A DNA stretch of 64,000 bases from Candidatus Poseidoniaceae archaeon (GTDB taxonomy: Archaea; Thermoplasmatota; Poseidoniia; Poseidoniales; Poseidoniaceae): contig JASLKG010000004.1 of the NCBI GenBank assembly GCA_030747695.1, positions 154,537-218,536 of the forward strand. Reading direction: 5' to 3'. Positions 9,023 through 17,562 of the stretch are shown here, in pieces. Below the pieces are notes generated by a model that was not told where the DNA came from, made no database searches, and saw nothing but the letters and a program-made list of their open reading frames with translations. The stretch's first letter is position 1; the number at the start of each line of letters is the position of its first letter. Position numbers and translations under genes: made by a program.

Positions 9023-10390
9023 TCAAGCAGTACCAACAATACTTTGAATTTCATCAATTGTTTTTGGACAATCTTTCGATAATACATCAGGTCCATTTGC
9101 AGTAACAAGTACATCATCTTCAATTCGGATTCCGATATTTGAATATCTCTCTGGGCACTCTACATCAGGCCTCCATGAACCAAAATACAGCCCCGGCTCA
9201 ACCGTCAAAACCATCCCTTCTTCTAAGATTCTGGCTTTTCCATCTGGCCTATAGATTCCGACATCGTGTACATCTAACCCCAACCAATGTCCTGTGTTGT
9301 GCATATACCAACTCTTTAATTGTCCATTTTCTGCACACAAGGCTTCATCTAGATTTTGATTAATTACTCCTAATTCTATCAATCCCTCAGCAAGGACTTT
9401 TCGCGCCGCTTCGTGTGGAGCATCATATTCATTGCCAACCACACAAGCATTGATTGCTGCAGTTTGGGCATCAAGTACCAGTTGGTAAATTTCCTTTTGA
9501 GCATCAGTAAATTTACCATTTACTGGCCAAGATCTAGTAATATCACTAGCATATCCTCGATATTCACAACCAGCGTCTATTAGTAATATTTCGCCATCAT
9601 CACAAGTATCAGAATTGACATTATAGTGGAGTATAGTTGCATTTTCACCACTCCCAATTATGCAAGGGTAAGCTATTCCACTAGAACCTAGCCATTTGAA
9701 TACACCCTCGATTACTCCTTCTAATTGCCATTCACCAATACCAGGTTTTGTATTTCGCATAGCATGTATATGTGCTTGTGAGGCGATCATAGCGGAATGT
9801 CGCATTTGTTGAATTTCTGCTGCTGATTTTCTCAATCGAAGTTCATTAATTCGAGGAGAAGGATCCTCAATAGAATTTGGACCTGTACCAAATTTCTGTC
9901 TGGAACGTGATTTAGCCGTAAATGCGTCATTTACTATACTATCAACATCTAAGTTGCAACCAGTTTTCACAAGAACTCTAGAACATTTTTCTAATCTATT
10001 CGATAGTAAATCAGATAATTCCTCGTAAGTATGTGCCATATCGATCGGCCAATGCTCTATTGCACCTTCAGCACCAGGGCGACGTCCTTCCCAAATCTCT
10101 TTCAACACATCTTTTGGTTGGACAAAGAGGGAAACAACCCAATTTCCTTCTTCGTTATGTGCCATAAACAACGAATCTGGATCTTCCCATCCACACAGGT
10201 ACAACATATCACTACTATTTCGGTAGACATAATGTACATCATTTGATCTAACAGAGGTCTTGGGAGACGTAATAAGGAGTAAATCATCTGGACGCATTTG
10301 AGAGAAGAGGCGTTGCTGCCTTACCTTGTATTCCTCATTTGTAATACGAACAGGTTCATCACCAATCGCACTCAAGGACTCCTCCCACAT
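9023..10390 (-). CDS. pepP: Xaa-Pro aminopeptidase, M24B metallopeptidase
   Basis: The pita-bread fold metallopeptidase ligands are all visible: Asp in LLIDAGCEYRG (near residue 270), Asp in ASDITRSW (near 282), His in HNTGHWLGLDVHD (near 367), Glu in LTVEPGLYFG (near 397) and Glu in GIRIEDD (near 423). The N-terminal ~170 residues form the creatinase-like domain of the PepP/prolidase group, including the YLCGWEDPDS region. At 455 aa it matches PepP. It removes N-terminal residues preceding proline from cytosolic peptides and would help use imported peptides. The start codon lies inside a small hairpin (10384-10397). It is the first gene of a likely operon with the MqnC-like gene. Confidence 0.92.
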   Translation of the reverse strand: MWEESLSAIGDEPVRITNEEYKVRQQRLFSQMRPDDLLLITSPKTSVRSNDVHYVYRNSSDMLYLCGWEDPDSLFMAHNEEGNWVVSLFVQPKDVLKEIWEGRRPGAEGAIEHWPIDMAHTYEELSDLLSNRLEKCSRVLVKTGCNLDVDSIVNDAFTAKSRSRQKFGTGPNSIEDPSPRINELRLRKSAAEIQQMRHSAMIASQAHIHAMRNTKPGIGEWQLEGVIEGVFKWLGSSGIAYPCIIGSGENATILHYNVNSDTCDDGEILLIDAGCEYRGYASDITRSWPVNGKFTDAQKEIYQLVLDAQTAAINACVVGNEYDAPHEAARKVLAEGLIELGVINQNLDEALCAENGQLKSWYMHNTGHWLGLDVHDVGIYRPDGKARILEEGMVLTVEPGLYFGSWRPDVECPERYSNIGIRIEDDVLVTANGPDVLSKDCPKTIDEIQSIVGTA

Positions 10391-10397
10391 GAGTGGG
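10384..10397 (-). promoter_or_regulatory. Hairpin enclosing the pepP start codon
   Basis: CCCAC (10384-10388) and GTGGG (10393-10397) pair around ATGA on the plus strand. On the coding (minus) strand the pepP ATG falls at the loop and 3' arm. It adjoins a run of seven G. This could slow translation initiation, or be chance in a GC-rich patch. Confidence 0.3.
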
Positions 10398-10434
10398 GGG
10401 GTGAGGCTCTAATTTTTCATCTCTTGCATCGAAT

Positions 10435-11955
10435 CTATTTTTCCTGCCACATTTCTTCTAAGTTAGATTCTTCTTTACGTGATCTTTCTTGCCACTTAGG
10501 AACATTGGAAAATTTTGGACTATTATTTGGTTTTAGAACGTAAATTAGCATTGAAATCATAAGAAATATTACAGCACCTACAACTAGCATTCCTGTACTA
10601 CTACTACTCTTCTCTTTTGTACTGATTACTTCAAACTCGTGTGTAATATTTGAGTAAGCTCCATCTTCATCCATTGAAACTATTTCCAATTTATGAATAC
10701 CTGATTTTAGATTCAACAACTCAAGTTCGCACCACGATTTACATTCTGAATTACTACCTACAAGGTTACCATCAAGATACCAATATGACACAATATTATC
10801 ATCCATCCCATCACCATCAATTAAATAGATTTGAATTTGTAAGTTGTCATCGTCAATTATCATTTCAGGGAAAAAAATCCCATCCTCATGGAATACAGAA
10901 ACTTCTGGATGCACATTTATGACATTGATCTCACTACTCGTACTCGATCTTCTTCCTACTTGATCTATAACTTCAAGAGTTACATTATATGTACCAACTT
11001 TACTAGGGTAAATTTGTACAACTAGTGGATTCCACTCTTGTGAATAATAAAGTCCGCCATTTACTTCCACAACTTGGCCACCATAGATTATACTCACCTC
11101 TCCACTAGGTGCTTCAACATACCAAATGCATTGCAATTCTGAACCCCACACTCCATCATTGGAACCGGAACCATCGATGTGAAATTCATCGCCTTCTAAT
11201 CCTGATGAGGAAGTGCTAAAGTGAGAAATTGGATTAGACTGATCAACATTCAGCCAAATCGTTTCATTCTGAGAACTACGTAACATAGCATCTCGAAGGT
11301 GGTATGACAACATCCACCTACCGTCATACATCTCCATAGATGTAGCATTCAATTGAAGTGATCCTAAATTGCCATCCCAGGATATGTTTAATTCAAAATT
11401 ACTAATGGCACTATCGCAAGCTCCATTTGGTGCATGGCATGTTGATACAATTAATTTTGAATCAATCAAATTTCCATCTGCAACATAACCACTAGTACTG
11501 ATTATAATTGATTCGTCAATCACAAACTCTGATTCATGCTCGGGCAACAAGACCGGGTTATGTGGGCCTTCACCAATAAAAATCATTATTTCTAGAAGAG
11601 TATTCTCCTGTATTATTCGAAGTAAGCAAGCACATTCAATGTCTGAAACATTGGCAGAAAGAGACCAGATCCATAAATTATCTGAAACTGGATCAACAGT
11701 TGTAAAAAAGGTACCGGATAAGATTTCAGCACCCAAATCTTCTACATTATGTGACAAATTAATTAGCAGCCACTCGACATTTAAAGGGGAGTCTTGAGTT
11801 GAACCATTTGCAATAAGTGTCCCATTAACCCAAGAACCATCTTCTAAAGTTGAAGTGAGAGAGGGGGTATAAATCTCATCGGCTTCTCCATCAATTATTG
11901 GAATAGATAGCAAGAAGATTACTATCAACAAAACCGGACGGATTCCTTGAGCCAT
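10435..11955 (-). CDS. Type I membrane surface protein with beta-sandwich domains and short cytosolic tail
   Basis: A signal peptide (GIRPVLLIVIFLLSIPIIDG), ~440 extracellular residues and one C-terminal transmembrane helix (GMLVVGAVIFLMISMLIYVL) with a charged ~32-residue tail give a type I topology. The ectodomain looks like immunoglobulin/PKD sandwiches, with phrases such as HFSTSSSGLEGDEFHIDGSGS and YNVTLEVIDQVGRRS. I chose ATG 11955 over an in-frame ATG at 11973. It follows GAGG by 5 bases and almost touches the stop (11957-11959) of the upstream 1036-aa surface protein, implying translational coupling, so the two may work together. The exact function is unknown; adhesion or anchoring of its partner is an inference. 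Confidence 0.8.
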   Translation of the reverse strand: MAQGIRPVLLIVIFLLSIPIIDGEADEIYTPSLTSTLEDGSWVNGTLIANGSTQDSPLNVEWLLINLSHNVEDLGAEILSGTFFTTVDPVSDNLWIWSLSANVSDIECACLLRIIQENTLLEIMIFIGEGPHNPVLLPEHESEFVIDESIIISTSGYVADGNLIDSKLIVSTCHAPNGACDSAISNFELNISWDGNLGSLQLNATSMEMYDGRWMLSYHLRDAMLRSSQNETIWLNVDQSNPISHFSTSSSGLEGDEFHIDGSGSNDGVWGSELQCIWYVEAPSGEVSIIYGGQVVEVNGGLYYSQEWNPLVVQIYPSKVGTYNVTLEVIDQVGRRSSTSSEINVINVHPEVSVFHEDGIFFPEMIIDDDNLQIQIYLIDGDGMDDNIVSYWYLDGNLVGSNSECKSWCELELLNLKSGIHKLEIVSMDEDGAYSNITHEFEVISTKEKSSSSTGMLVVGAVIFLMISMLIYVLKPNNSPKFSNVPKWQERSRKEESNLEEMWQEK

Positions 11956-11956
11956 A

Positions 11957-14900
11957 TCATTCCTCAAACGCATTGCAGAGCTGACCTTGTCCAGGGAAAC
12001 TGTTTATGTCTCTTGGATTAGTATCCCACTTGTATTCACAATAATTGACATGCCCATCACCGTCTGTGTCAACCATTCTATCTGCTGCATCAAATGGATC
12101 GAAATTAAAGTAATATTCCCACCCAGTAGCCATTCCATCATCGTCATGGTCTTGGTAATAGACTTCAGGTCCATCATCCCATTCATCACCATCGGAGTCA
12201 TTTGATATCGGATTTGTACCATTAATGAATTCTTCATAACTTGTGTAATTCTCCAAATTGTCATAGAATCTCTTTCCATCTGGCGTATCTGGATTTATAT
12301 GGCAATTAGAGGATGTTGGATCATCATAGGAAGGGCAGTACTTTGCAATGAGTCCTGAACGGTTTAATCCATCATGATCGGGGTCTTCCATACCATCATC
12401 AATACCATCTAAATCAGAATCTATCATAGAAGGATCCATTATTCCACGTGCTCCATTTGCAGCAGTAGTTGCATTATCAACAAGACCGTTTTCGAGTGCC
12501 TGCTGTGAATATTTTACTTCCCAGCCATCTGGTAACAAATCACCATCTGTATCATCATCAACCGGATTAGTGTTCCAACGATCAGGTGCCTCAGCACTGT
12601 TAGCTAAAGTATCATTATCGACATCATAAGTATCGTCCTTCAATGAACCTTCAGAAGGATCCATAGCCCAACGACCATAACATCCCCCACACTTATCATT
12701 TGCAGGAATGAGGAAATTGGTGAGATTCATTTCATGTATTTCGTACTTCTTTTCGAGTATGAAACCACCTAACCAATTCTTCCACATGTAACCCCCGGCA
12801 TCAAGCCCGCACTCAATCATTGATTCGCAACCAGGAGGAAGCCAAAGATCTGTAGCCACCCATAGTGAATGTGACTTTGTATTATCCTCGACAGATTCAA
12901 CTTGCATTTCCCATCCATCTTCCATTCCATCTGAATCTGTGTCATTAATTAGTGGATTAGTTGGGTTCTGGAATGGTCTAGGAACAAATAATACTTCATA
13001 CCCATCTATCAGGCCATCATCATCAGTATCTGGATCATTAGCATGAGTAAGGAAATTGTCTAGTCCAAGTATTACTTCTTCACCATCTTCAAGACCATCA
13101 TTGTCTGTATCATACATACAGGGGCTTGTGAAATACTCCTCTAACCCTTCGTCGCCAGCCCATGTAAATCCATTCAAAGCTTCAGCTTGATCTCCAAGGC
13201 CATCACCATCTGTATCTGCGTTTGATGCATTTGAACCAAAGTCACAAACTTCACTAAATTCTTTGAAATCAGATAATCCATCTTCATCTGTATCCCATAG
13301 CCCAGGATCTGAGGTTACATGTGTTGTCTGAACTCCGCGATTGACTACAAGTATTTCCCAACCAATTACTTCAATTCCATCCTTTAACCCATCACCATCA
13401 GTATCAGGATTCAAAGGATCTGTTGATCTTCCATCAATTATTCCATCTCCATCTGTATCACGGGCATTATATTCCATGACATTGGTGAACATTTCATGTA
13501 TCTCAACTATCTCAATCCAAACATCAGTTCGGAGTTCAATACTATCGCCAATTTCCACATTTATTGAATACACATAACCTGCAACAGGAGCAATCAATGG
13601 AACTATTTGCCGATTTCCTCCTGAAAGTGTTATTTGTGCACGTGCTACTGTTTGATTTGCCTCTACCCAGTCATCAATTGATACGTCAATTGCTGCCACT
13701 ACTGCAAAGTCCTCAAGTTCTGAGTATGTGACCGCCCCATCGCCATCAGCATCATATCCATCATGATCGGGATCTAAATCTCGATTGGAACCATCTCTTG
13801 GATCAAGTCCATTAGTTGCTTCCCATCCATCTGGCATTCCATCTTGATCAGTGTCGAAATGCCATGGTGAAGTAAACTTATTTTCACCAAATGCTAGTGA
13901 AACTTGGAATTCTTCAATATTGTTCATCCCATCTTCATCCCAATCTCCATATCCATCGGAATTATTTGCAGGGCCCAAAAGTTGCTCCCCTGCATTGCCA
14001 TTACCGTATAACGGATGCTCATTAATATGTGAAAAACAGAACTCGTATCCATCTGGCATTCCATCTCCATCTGTATCATAGTCTGAAGGTCCATTCAATG
14101 CACCATCTCCATCCATGTCCTCAAGGAACCATGCTAAACCATTGTCGAGTGCTAATTGTGCAAACGGTGCATCACGGTTTACTTTGTCTAAAAGAGAATT
14201 TCCACAATTCTGTCCAGTTGCAAAGCCAATCATAATTGTCGAGTTTGAAATTTCATCGACATCATTTAACATATCGCCATCTGAATCAGCAAGCGTAGGG
14301 TTAGTGCCATAAGTTTCTTCCTCAAAATTGTGAAGTAAATCTTGGTCAGTATCTAGAACCATGTCACAGGATAACTGTCCATTTTGATTACGTAGATTAT
14401 CTAAATCAGTTCTTCCAGAACTGCCATCAAATATATCCTCAAGAGCGTTAACAAGTGAATCTGTCAATAATTCACAATTCCAGTTTCCAGACAACGGGTC
14501 AAACATTGTGATATTTGTTCCTGAACCTGCCTGAATCACTGTTTTGTAACGTACTTCCCATTTGTCATTTAGACCGTCTCCATCAGTATCTGCTCTTCGT
14601 GGATCTGTACCTTCATCCATCTCAACCGAATTAATCAGTCCATCACGATCGGGATCACCATTAGGACCATCGTCGGGATCTGGCCAAGAGTCGTCTTCTT
14701 CCTCAATCTCTCCACCATCGGTATTAGTTTCACCAGGATCATTAATTTCATCTTCAGAATTTCCTCCATCTAAAGGATTTAATCCATGATCAACTTCCCA
14801 TCCATCTGACATTCCATCTTTATCAGTGTCCTCATCATCAGGATCAGTACCATATTGTGCTTCAATTACATCAGCAAGGCCATCATTGTCACGATCCATT

Positions 14901-15067
14901 GACTGGCCACTATTCGAACCGTCACCGATAATATCGTCAACTGCAGCAGAGTCAAAACCACCTGAATCACTTGTTTGGAAGAAACCTGTAGCCCCTACAA
15001 ATAGGGATCCAAATATCAAGGTGGATACTATAGCGGCATAGGCCATTTGGTTGTGTGACATTGACAT
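11957..15067 (-). CDS. Large exported calcium-loop (thrombospondin type 3-like) repeat protein
   Basis: The protein of 1036 aa begins with a signal or anchor segment (MAYAAIVSTLIFGSLFVGAT) and consists almost entirely of tandem DTDGDGLxD and DPDxDG calcium loops, many followed by W-E or Y-E and a GTDP/GTNP turn (DTDGDGLNDKWEVRY, DTDGDGMPDGYEF, DSDGDEWDDGPEVYY). I count well over fifteen such loops. Several spacers carry cysteines (CGGCYG, CPSYDD). No C-terminal membrane helix is seen, so it is probably secreted or held by its N-terminus. Calcium would stiffen the array. Its stop nearly abuts the start of the type I membrane protein gene, suggesting a coupled pair. No catalytic domain is recognised. 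Confidence 0.85.
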   Translation of the reverse strand: MSMSHNQMAYAAIVSTLIFGSLFVGATGFFQTSDSGGFDSAAVDDIIGDGSNSGQSMDRDNDGLADVIEAQYGTDPDDEDTDKDGMSDGWEVDHGLNPLDGGNSEDEINDPGETNTDGGEIEEEDDSWPDPDDGPNGDPDRDGLINSVEMDEGTDPRRADTDGDGLNDKWEVRYKTVIQAGSGTNITMFDPLSGNWNCELLTDSLVNALEDIFDGSSGRTDLDNLRNQNGQLSCDMVLDTDQDLLHNFEEETYGTNPTLADSDGDMLNDVDEISNSTIMIGFATGQNCGNSLLDKVNRDAPFAQLALDNGLAWFLEDMDGDGALNGPSDYDTDGDGMPDGYEFCFSHINEHPLYGNGNAGEQLLGPANNSDGYGDWDEDGMNNIEEFQVSLAFGENKFTSPWHFDTDQDGMPDGWEATNGLDPRDGSNRDLDPDHDGYDADGDGAVTYSELEDFAVVAAIDVSIDDWVEANQTVARAQITLSGGNRQIVPLIAPVAGYVYSINVEIGDSIELRTDVWIEIVEIHEMFTNVMEYNARDTDGDGIIDGRSTDPLNPDTDGDGLKDGIEVIGWEILVVNRGVQTTHVTSDPGLWDTDEDGLSDFKEFSEVCDFGSNASNADTDGDGLGDQAEALNGFTWAGDEGLEEYFTSPCMYDTDNDGLEDGEEVILGLDNFLTHANDPDTDDDGLIDGYEVLFVPRPFQNPTNPLINDTDSDGMEDGWEMQVESVEDNTKSHSLWVATDLWLPPGCESMIECGLDAGGYMWKNWLGGFILEKKYEIHEMNLTNFLIPANDKCGGCYGRWAMDPSEGSLKDDTYDVDNDTLANSAEAPDRWNTNPVDDDTDGDLLPDGWEVKYSQQALENGLVDNATTAANGARGIMDPSMIDSDLDGIDDGMEDPDHDGLNRSGLIAKYCPSYDDPTSSNCHINPDTPDGKRFYDNLENYTSYEEFINGTNPISNDSDGDEWDDGPEVYYQDHDDDGMATGWEYYFNFDPFDAADRMVDTDGDGHVNYCEYKWDTNPRDINSFPGQGQLCNAFEE

Positions 15068-15154
15068 TTCTATACTCTCCGCGTATTAACGCAAACTCCT
15101 CCACTACTGTAATGGTCATAAACCTTCACGGTGGATGTACAATTCATGATTCCC

Positions 15155-15168
15155 CACCCTTTAGGGTG
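15155..15168. other. Short hairpin in a 111-base intergenic region
   Basis: CACCC and GGGTG pair around TTTA. On the plus strand it is followed by GTTTTTGGG, but no plus-strand gene ends here. On the minus strand, the direction of both flanking genes, there is no T run. It may end transcription of the upstream hypothetical gene (15179-16180) or sit in the leader of the 1036-aa protein gene. Confidence 0.35.
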
Positions 15169-15178
15169 TTTTTGGGTA

Positions 15179-16180
15179 TTATGCCAGCTCATGACGGGAA
15201 AATAATTTGATTGTTTTACCTTCAAAATCAACCCTCACTGGTCTGCCTTCGCATCTAGTCCAAGCACCTGCTAATAAGCCAACTACAAAGGGGGAAGGTG
15301 TCTCAAAGAAATCAATACCTACGCCTCCATTACCATCAATTAAAGTTACATCTTGAACATGACCCATACCTCGCACGCTCAACAAATTATTCGCAGAATC
15401 AATCCAACCTTCACGATCTATTGCAAGAAAGATTTCCTCGCCAGCAATATACAGGCGCTTCATGGCAATACTAATTGCCAATGCACCTTCATCCAATCCT
15501 GACCATGATTTCCTCTCATCATCATCAATAGAACAATGAAATCCAACACAAAAACTTTCGAGGCGTGTGAACAAACCCAATGGCAGTAAACAATAACGCT
15601 GCCCATCAATTCTCCAACCTTTTTCAATATCCATTGTAAACTCATCACCAGTATCGAGAATATTTTCTGCTACTGGTTTTGGAGGTTGAATTGGAAGATT
15701 GGAATTTTCTAAATCGAGAATAAATGACCCTGGGCCTTTTTCCTCCCACAACATACGATACCTTGTAGATTCAATATTTTCCATATTTGCTTGCAAAATT
15801 CCTGCTGCAATGGGGGTATAGATTGTATCATCGGCACCACAATTACTGAAAAATGGTAAACCCCAACCATGTAATTTCCAACGTTTCATTATCAATTTCT
15901 GCATTTTCTTTTTCTTGAAAAATCCCCTTTCTAGGAGTTCACCGGATGAAATTAAAAATTCTTCTTCATCACAAGCAGCATTTGCTAACTTTCTGCCCAT
16001 AGGAGTGTCTATCGTCTCTTCAAAAAATCTCCACCATGCTTCTAGAGCATCTAGTCTCCATAGAGTCCATTGGAATCCTGATTTATCAAGAATAAGTCCC
16101 TTGTATGTCGAAAATTTTTGCCCAAGTTGGTGATTCAATTCTGAATCAAGCAAATTTTTTTCGCTATCAACCAGTGGCAT
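15179..16180 (-). CDS. Hypothetical protein, 333 aa
   Basis: I do not recognise this family. It is soluble, with no signal peptide or membrane helix. The N-terminal half is helical and Trp/Lys-rich (WTLWRLDALEAWWRFFEE, KKKKMQKLIMKRWKLHGWG); the C-terminal half is beta-rich (GEEIFLAIDREGWIDSAN, GIDFFETPSPFVVGLLAGAW). It starts at ATG 16180 behind GAGGAAAA, 9 bases after the stop of glyA, so it is likely cotranscribed with SHMT. No metal or nucleotide motif is visible. The context gives no clear role. Confidence 0.72.
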   Translation of the reverse strand: MPLVDSEKNLLDSELNHQLGQKFSTYKGLILDKSGFQWTLWRLDALEAWWRFFEETIDTPMGRKLANAACDEEEFLISSGELLERGFFKKKKMQKLIMKRWKLHGWGLPFFSNCGADDTIYTPIAAGILQANMENIESTRYRMLWEEKGPGSFILDLENSNLPIQPPKPVAENILDTGDEFTMDIEKGWRIDGQRYCLLPLGLFTRLESFCVGFHCSIDDDERKSWSGLDEGALAISIAMKRLYIAGEEIFLAIDREGWIDSANNLLSVRGMGHVQDVTLIDGNGGVGIDFFETPSPFVVGLLAGAWTRCEGRPVRVDFEGKTIKLFSRHELA

Positions 16181-16189
16181 ATATTTTCC

Positions 16190-17503
16190 TCACAATGGAT
16201 ATCCGTTTCTTTCATCTTCATTGAAACAATATCGAATTATCTGATAGTTTGACTTAAACGCGCTAACATCGTTCTTTACTTTCTTTGGGTCCTCATTTTC
16301 CAATAAGACTCTTGCATAGAATCTTGCAACATCAGTCATTTCATCAACTCCCATTCCAACACGAGTCAATTCTTGTACACCTAATCTCAAACCGGATGGT
16401 GTCATTGCTTTTGTATCACCAGGTAGCATATTCATGTTAGTGATAATACCTGCGTCCTCTAATTTTCTTGCAGCCTTTGCACCAGCACCAGAATCTAATT
16501 CCCCGTGACGAGTTAACACTTGATGTGATTCAGTGTAACCACGTGATTCTGCAAGAACATCAAAACCTTCTGAAGCCAGTGCAGATCCAAAGGCTCTAGC
16601 ATTGGCTACAGTATTTTCTGAAAGACTTGCACCGTATTCTCTGAACTCTGCAAGTGCAATCACTTTACCAGTGACGTGATGCAAATGATAAGATGAGCAT
16701 GTGCCGGGAAACACAGCACTGTTCAATTTCCTTTGGAATGTTGGATCTTCTGATGATGATAGAATAAAACCTCCTTGTGGGCCAGGGAATGTTTTGTGTG
16801 ATGAACCTGTCATCACATCTGCACCTTCACGTAAAGGATCTTGGAAACATCCTCCCGCAATTAAGCCAAGAACATGCGCACCATCATACATTACAGTTGA
16901 TCCAACCTCATGAGCTGCGTTTGCTAATTCCTCTAAAGGAGTAGGGAATAGAAATACAGATTGACCAAATAATGCTATTTTTGGTTTAATCTCGCGTATT
17001 AATTCTGCTGCAGCATCAATATCTGGTTCCATACGTTCCTCGTTCCAAGGATATGTTGAAAGGTTAAGATCACGCAAACCTACTGCACCCATTCTAGCAT
17101 GTGAAATATGGCCTCCATCTGCTGTTGATACTGCCGTTATTGAGTCACCAGGTTTTGCTAATGCCTTTAGTGCAGCGATATTTGAAACAGTACCACTTGT
17201 AGATTGTATGTTAGCAAAAGGTGTATTGAATACTTCCTGTGCAAGATTTATTCCAATCTCTTCTATTGTATCAAAATCATCACAGCCCTGATAGTATCTC
17301 TTGTATGGTAATCCCTCAGCATATCTCCCATGTAAATCACTCGCCACAACCTTTTGCACAAGAGGTGAAACAATATTTTCACTTGCAATCATTCCTAATC
17401 CTTCACGATATAAGTCTCCACTAGCTTCAACAGATTTTAGGACTTTTTCCGCAAGTTCTAAGTTTTCTTTTTTAGCCTTCCAATTGCCCTCGGAACCTAG
17501 CAT
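16190..17503 (-). CDS. glyA: Serine hydroxymethyltransferase
   Basis: This PLP enzyme interconverts serine and glycine, passing a one-carbon unit to a pterin. The signature IASENIVS, the tetrapyrrole-like block GRYAEGLPYKRYYQGCDDFD, the Asp-His pair in MYDGAHVLGLIAGG and the Schiff-base lysine in TGSSHKTFPGPQGG (Lys237 from this start) are intact, with the archaeal-style HKTFPGPQ. I prefer ATG 17503. The frame extends back to a TTG at 17560 that would add 19 residues, which the family does not need and which would leave only 2 bases from the preceding stop. The gene follows the 1030-aa membrane protein gene and precedes an unknown gene on the same strand. Confidence 0.93.
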   Translation of the reverse strand: MLGSEGNWKAKKENLELAEKVLKSVEASGDLYREGLGMIASENIVSPLVQKVVASDLHGRYAEGLPYKRYYQGCDDFDTIEEIGINLAQEVFNTPFANIQSTSGTVSNIAALKALAKPGDSITAVSTADGGHISHARMGAVGLRDLNLSTYPWNEERMEPDIDAAAELIREIKPKIALFGQSVFLFPTPLEELANAAHEVGSTVMYDGAHVLGLIAGGCFQDPLREGADVMTGSSHKTFPGPQGGFILSSSEDPTFQRKLNSAVFPGTCSSYHLHHVTGKVIALAEFREYGASLSENTVANARAFGSALASEGFDVLAESRGYTESHQVLTRHGELDSGAGAKAARKLEDAGIITNMNMLPGDTKAMTPSGLRLGVQELTRVGMGVDEMTDVARFYARVLLENEDPKKVKNDVSAFKSNYQIIRYCFNEDERNGYPL

Positions 17504-17562
17504 GTAGTCTTGCCATAGTCGTAGGCCTTTGAACCAATTGGTCAAATGAGAAAATTTCAAGA

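Noticed and set aside
14562..15041. Long plus-strand open frames opposite the calcium-repeat protein
   Set aside because: They are Ser/Pro-rich shadows created by the GAT/GAC-rich codons of the minus-strand gene, with no ribosome sites.
15155..15177. Plus-strand hairpin followed by TTTTT as an intrinsic terminator
   Set aside because: No plus-strand gene ends here; both flanking genes are on the minus strand, where there is no T run.
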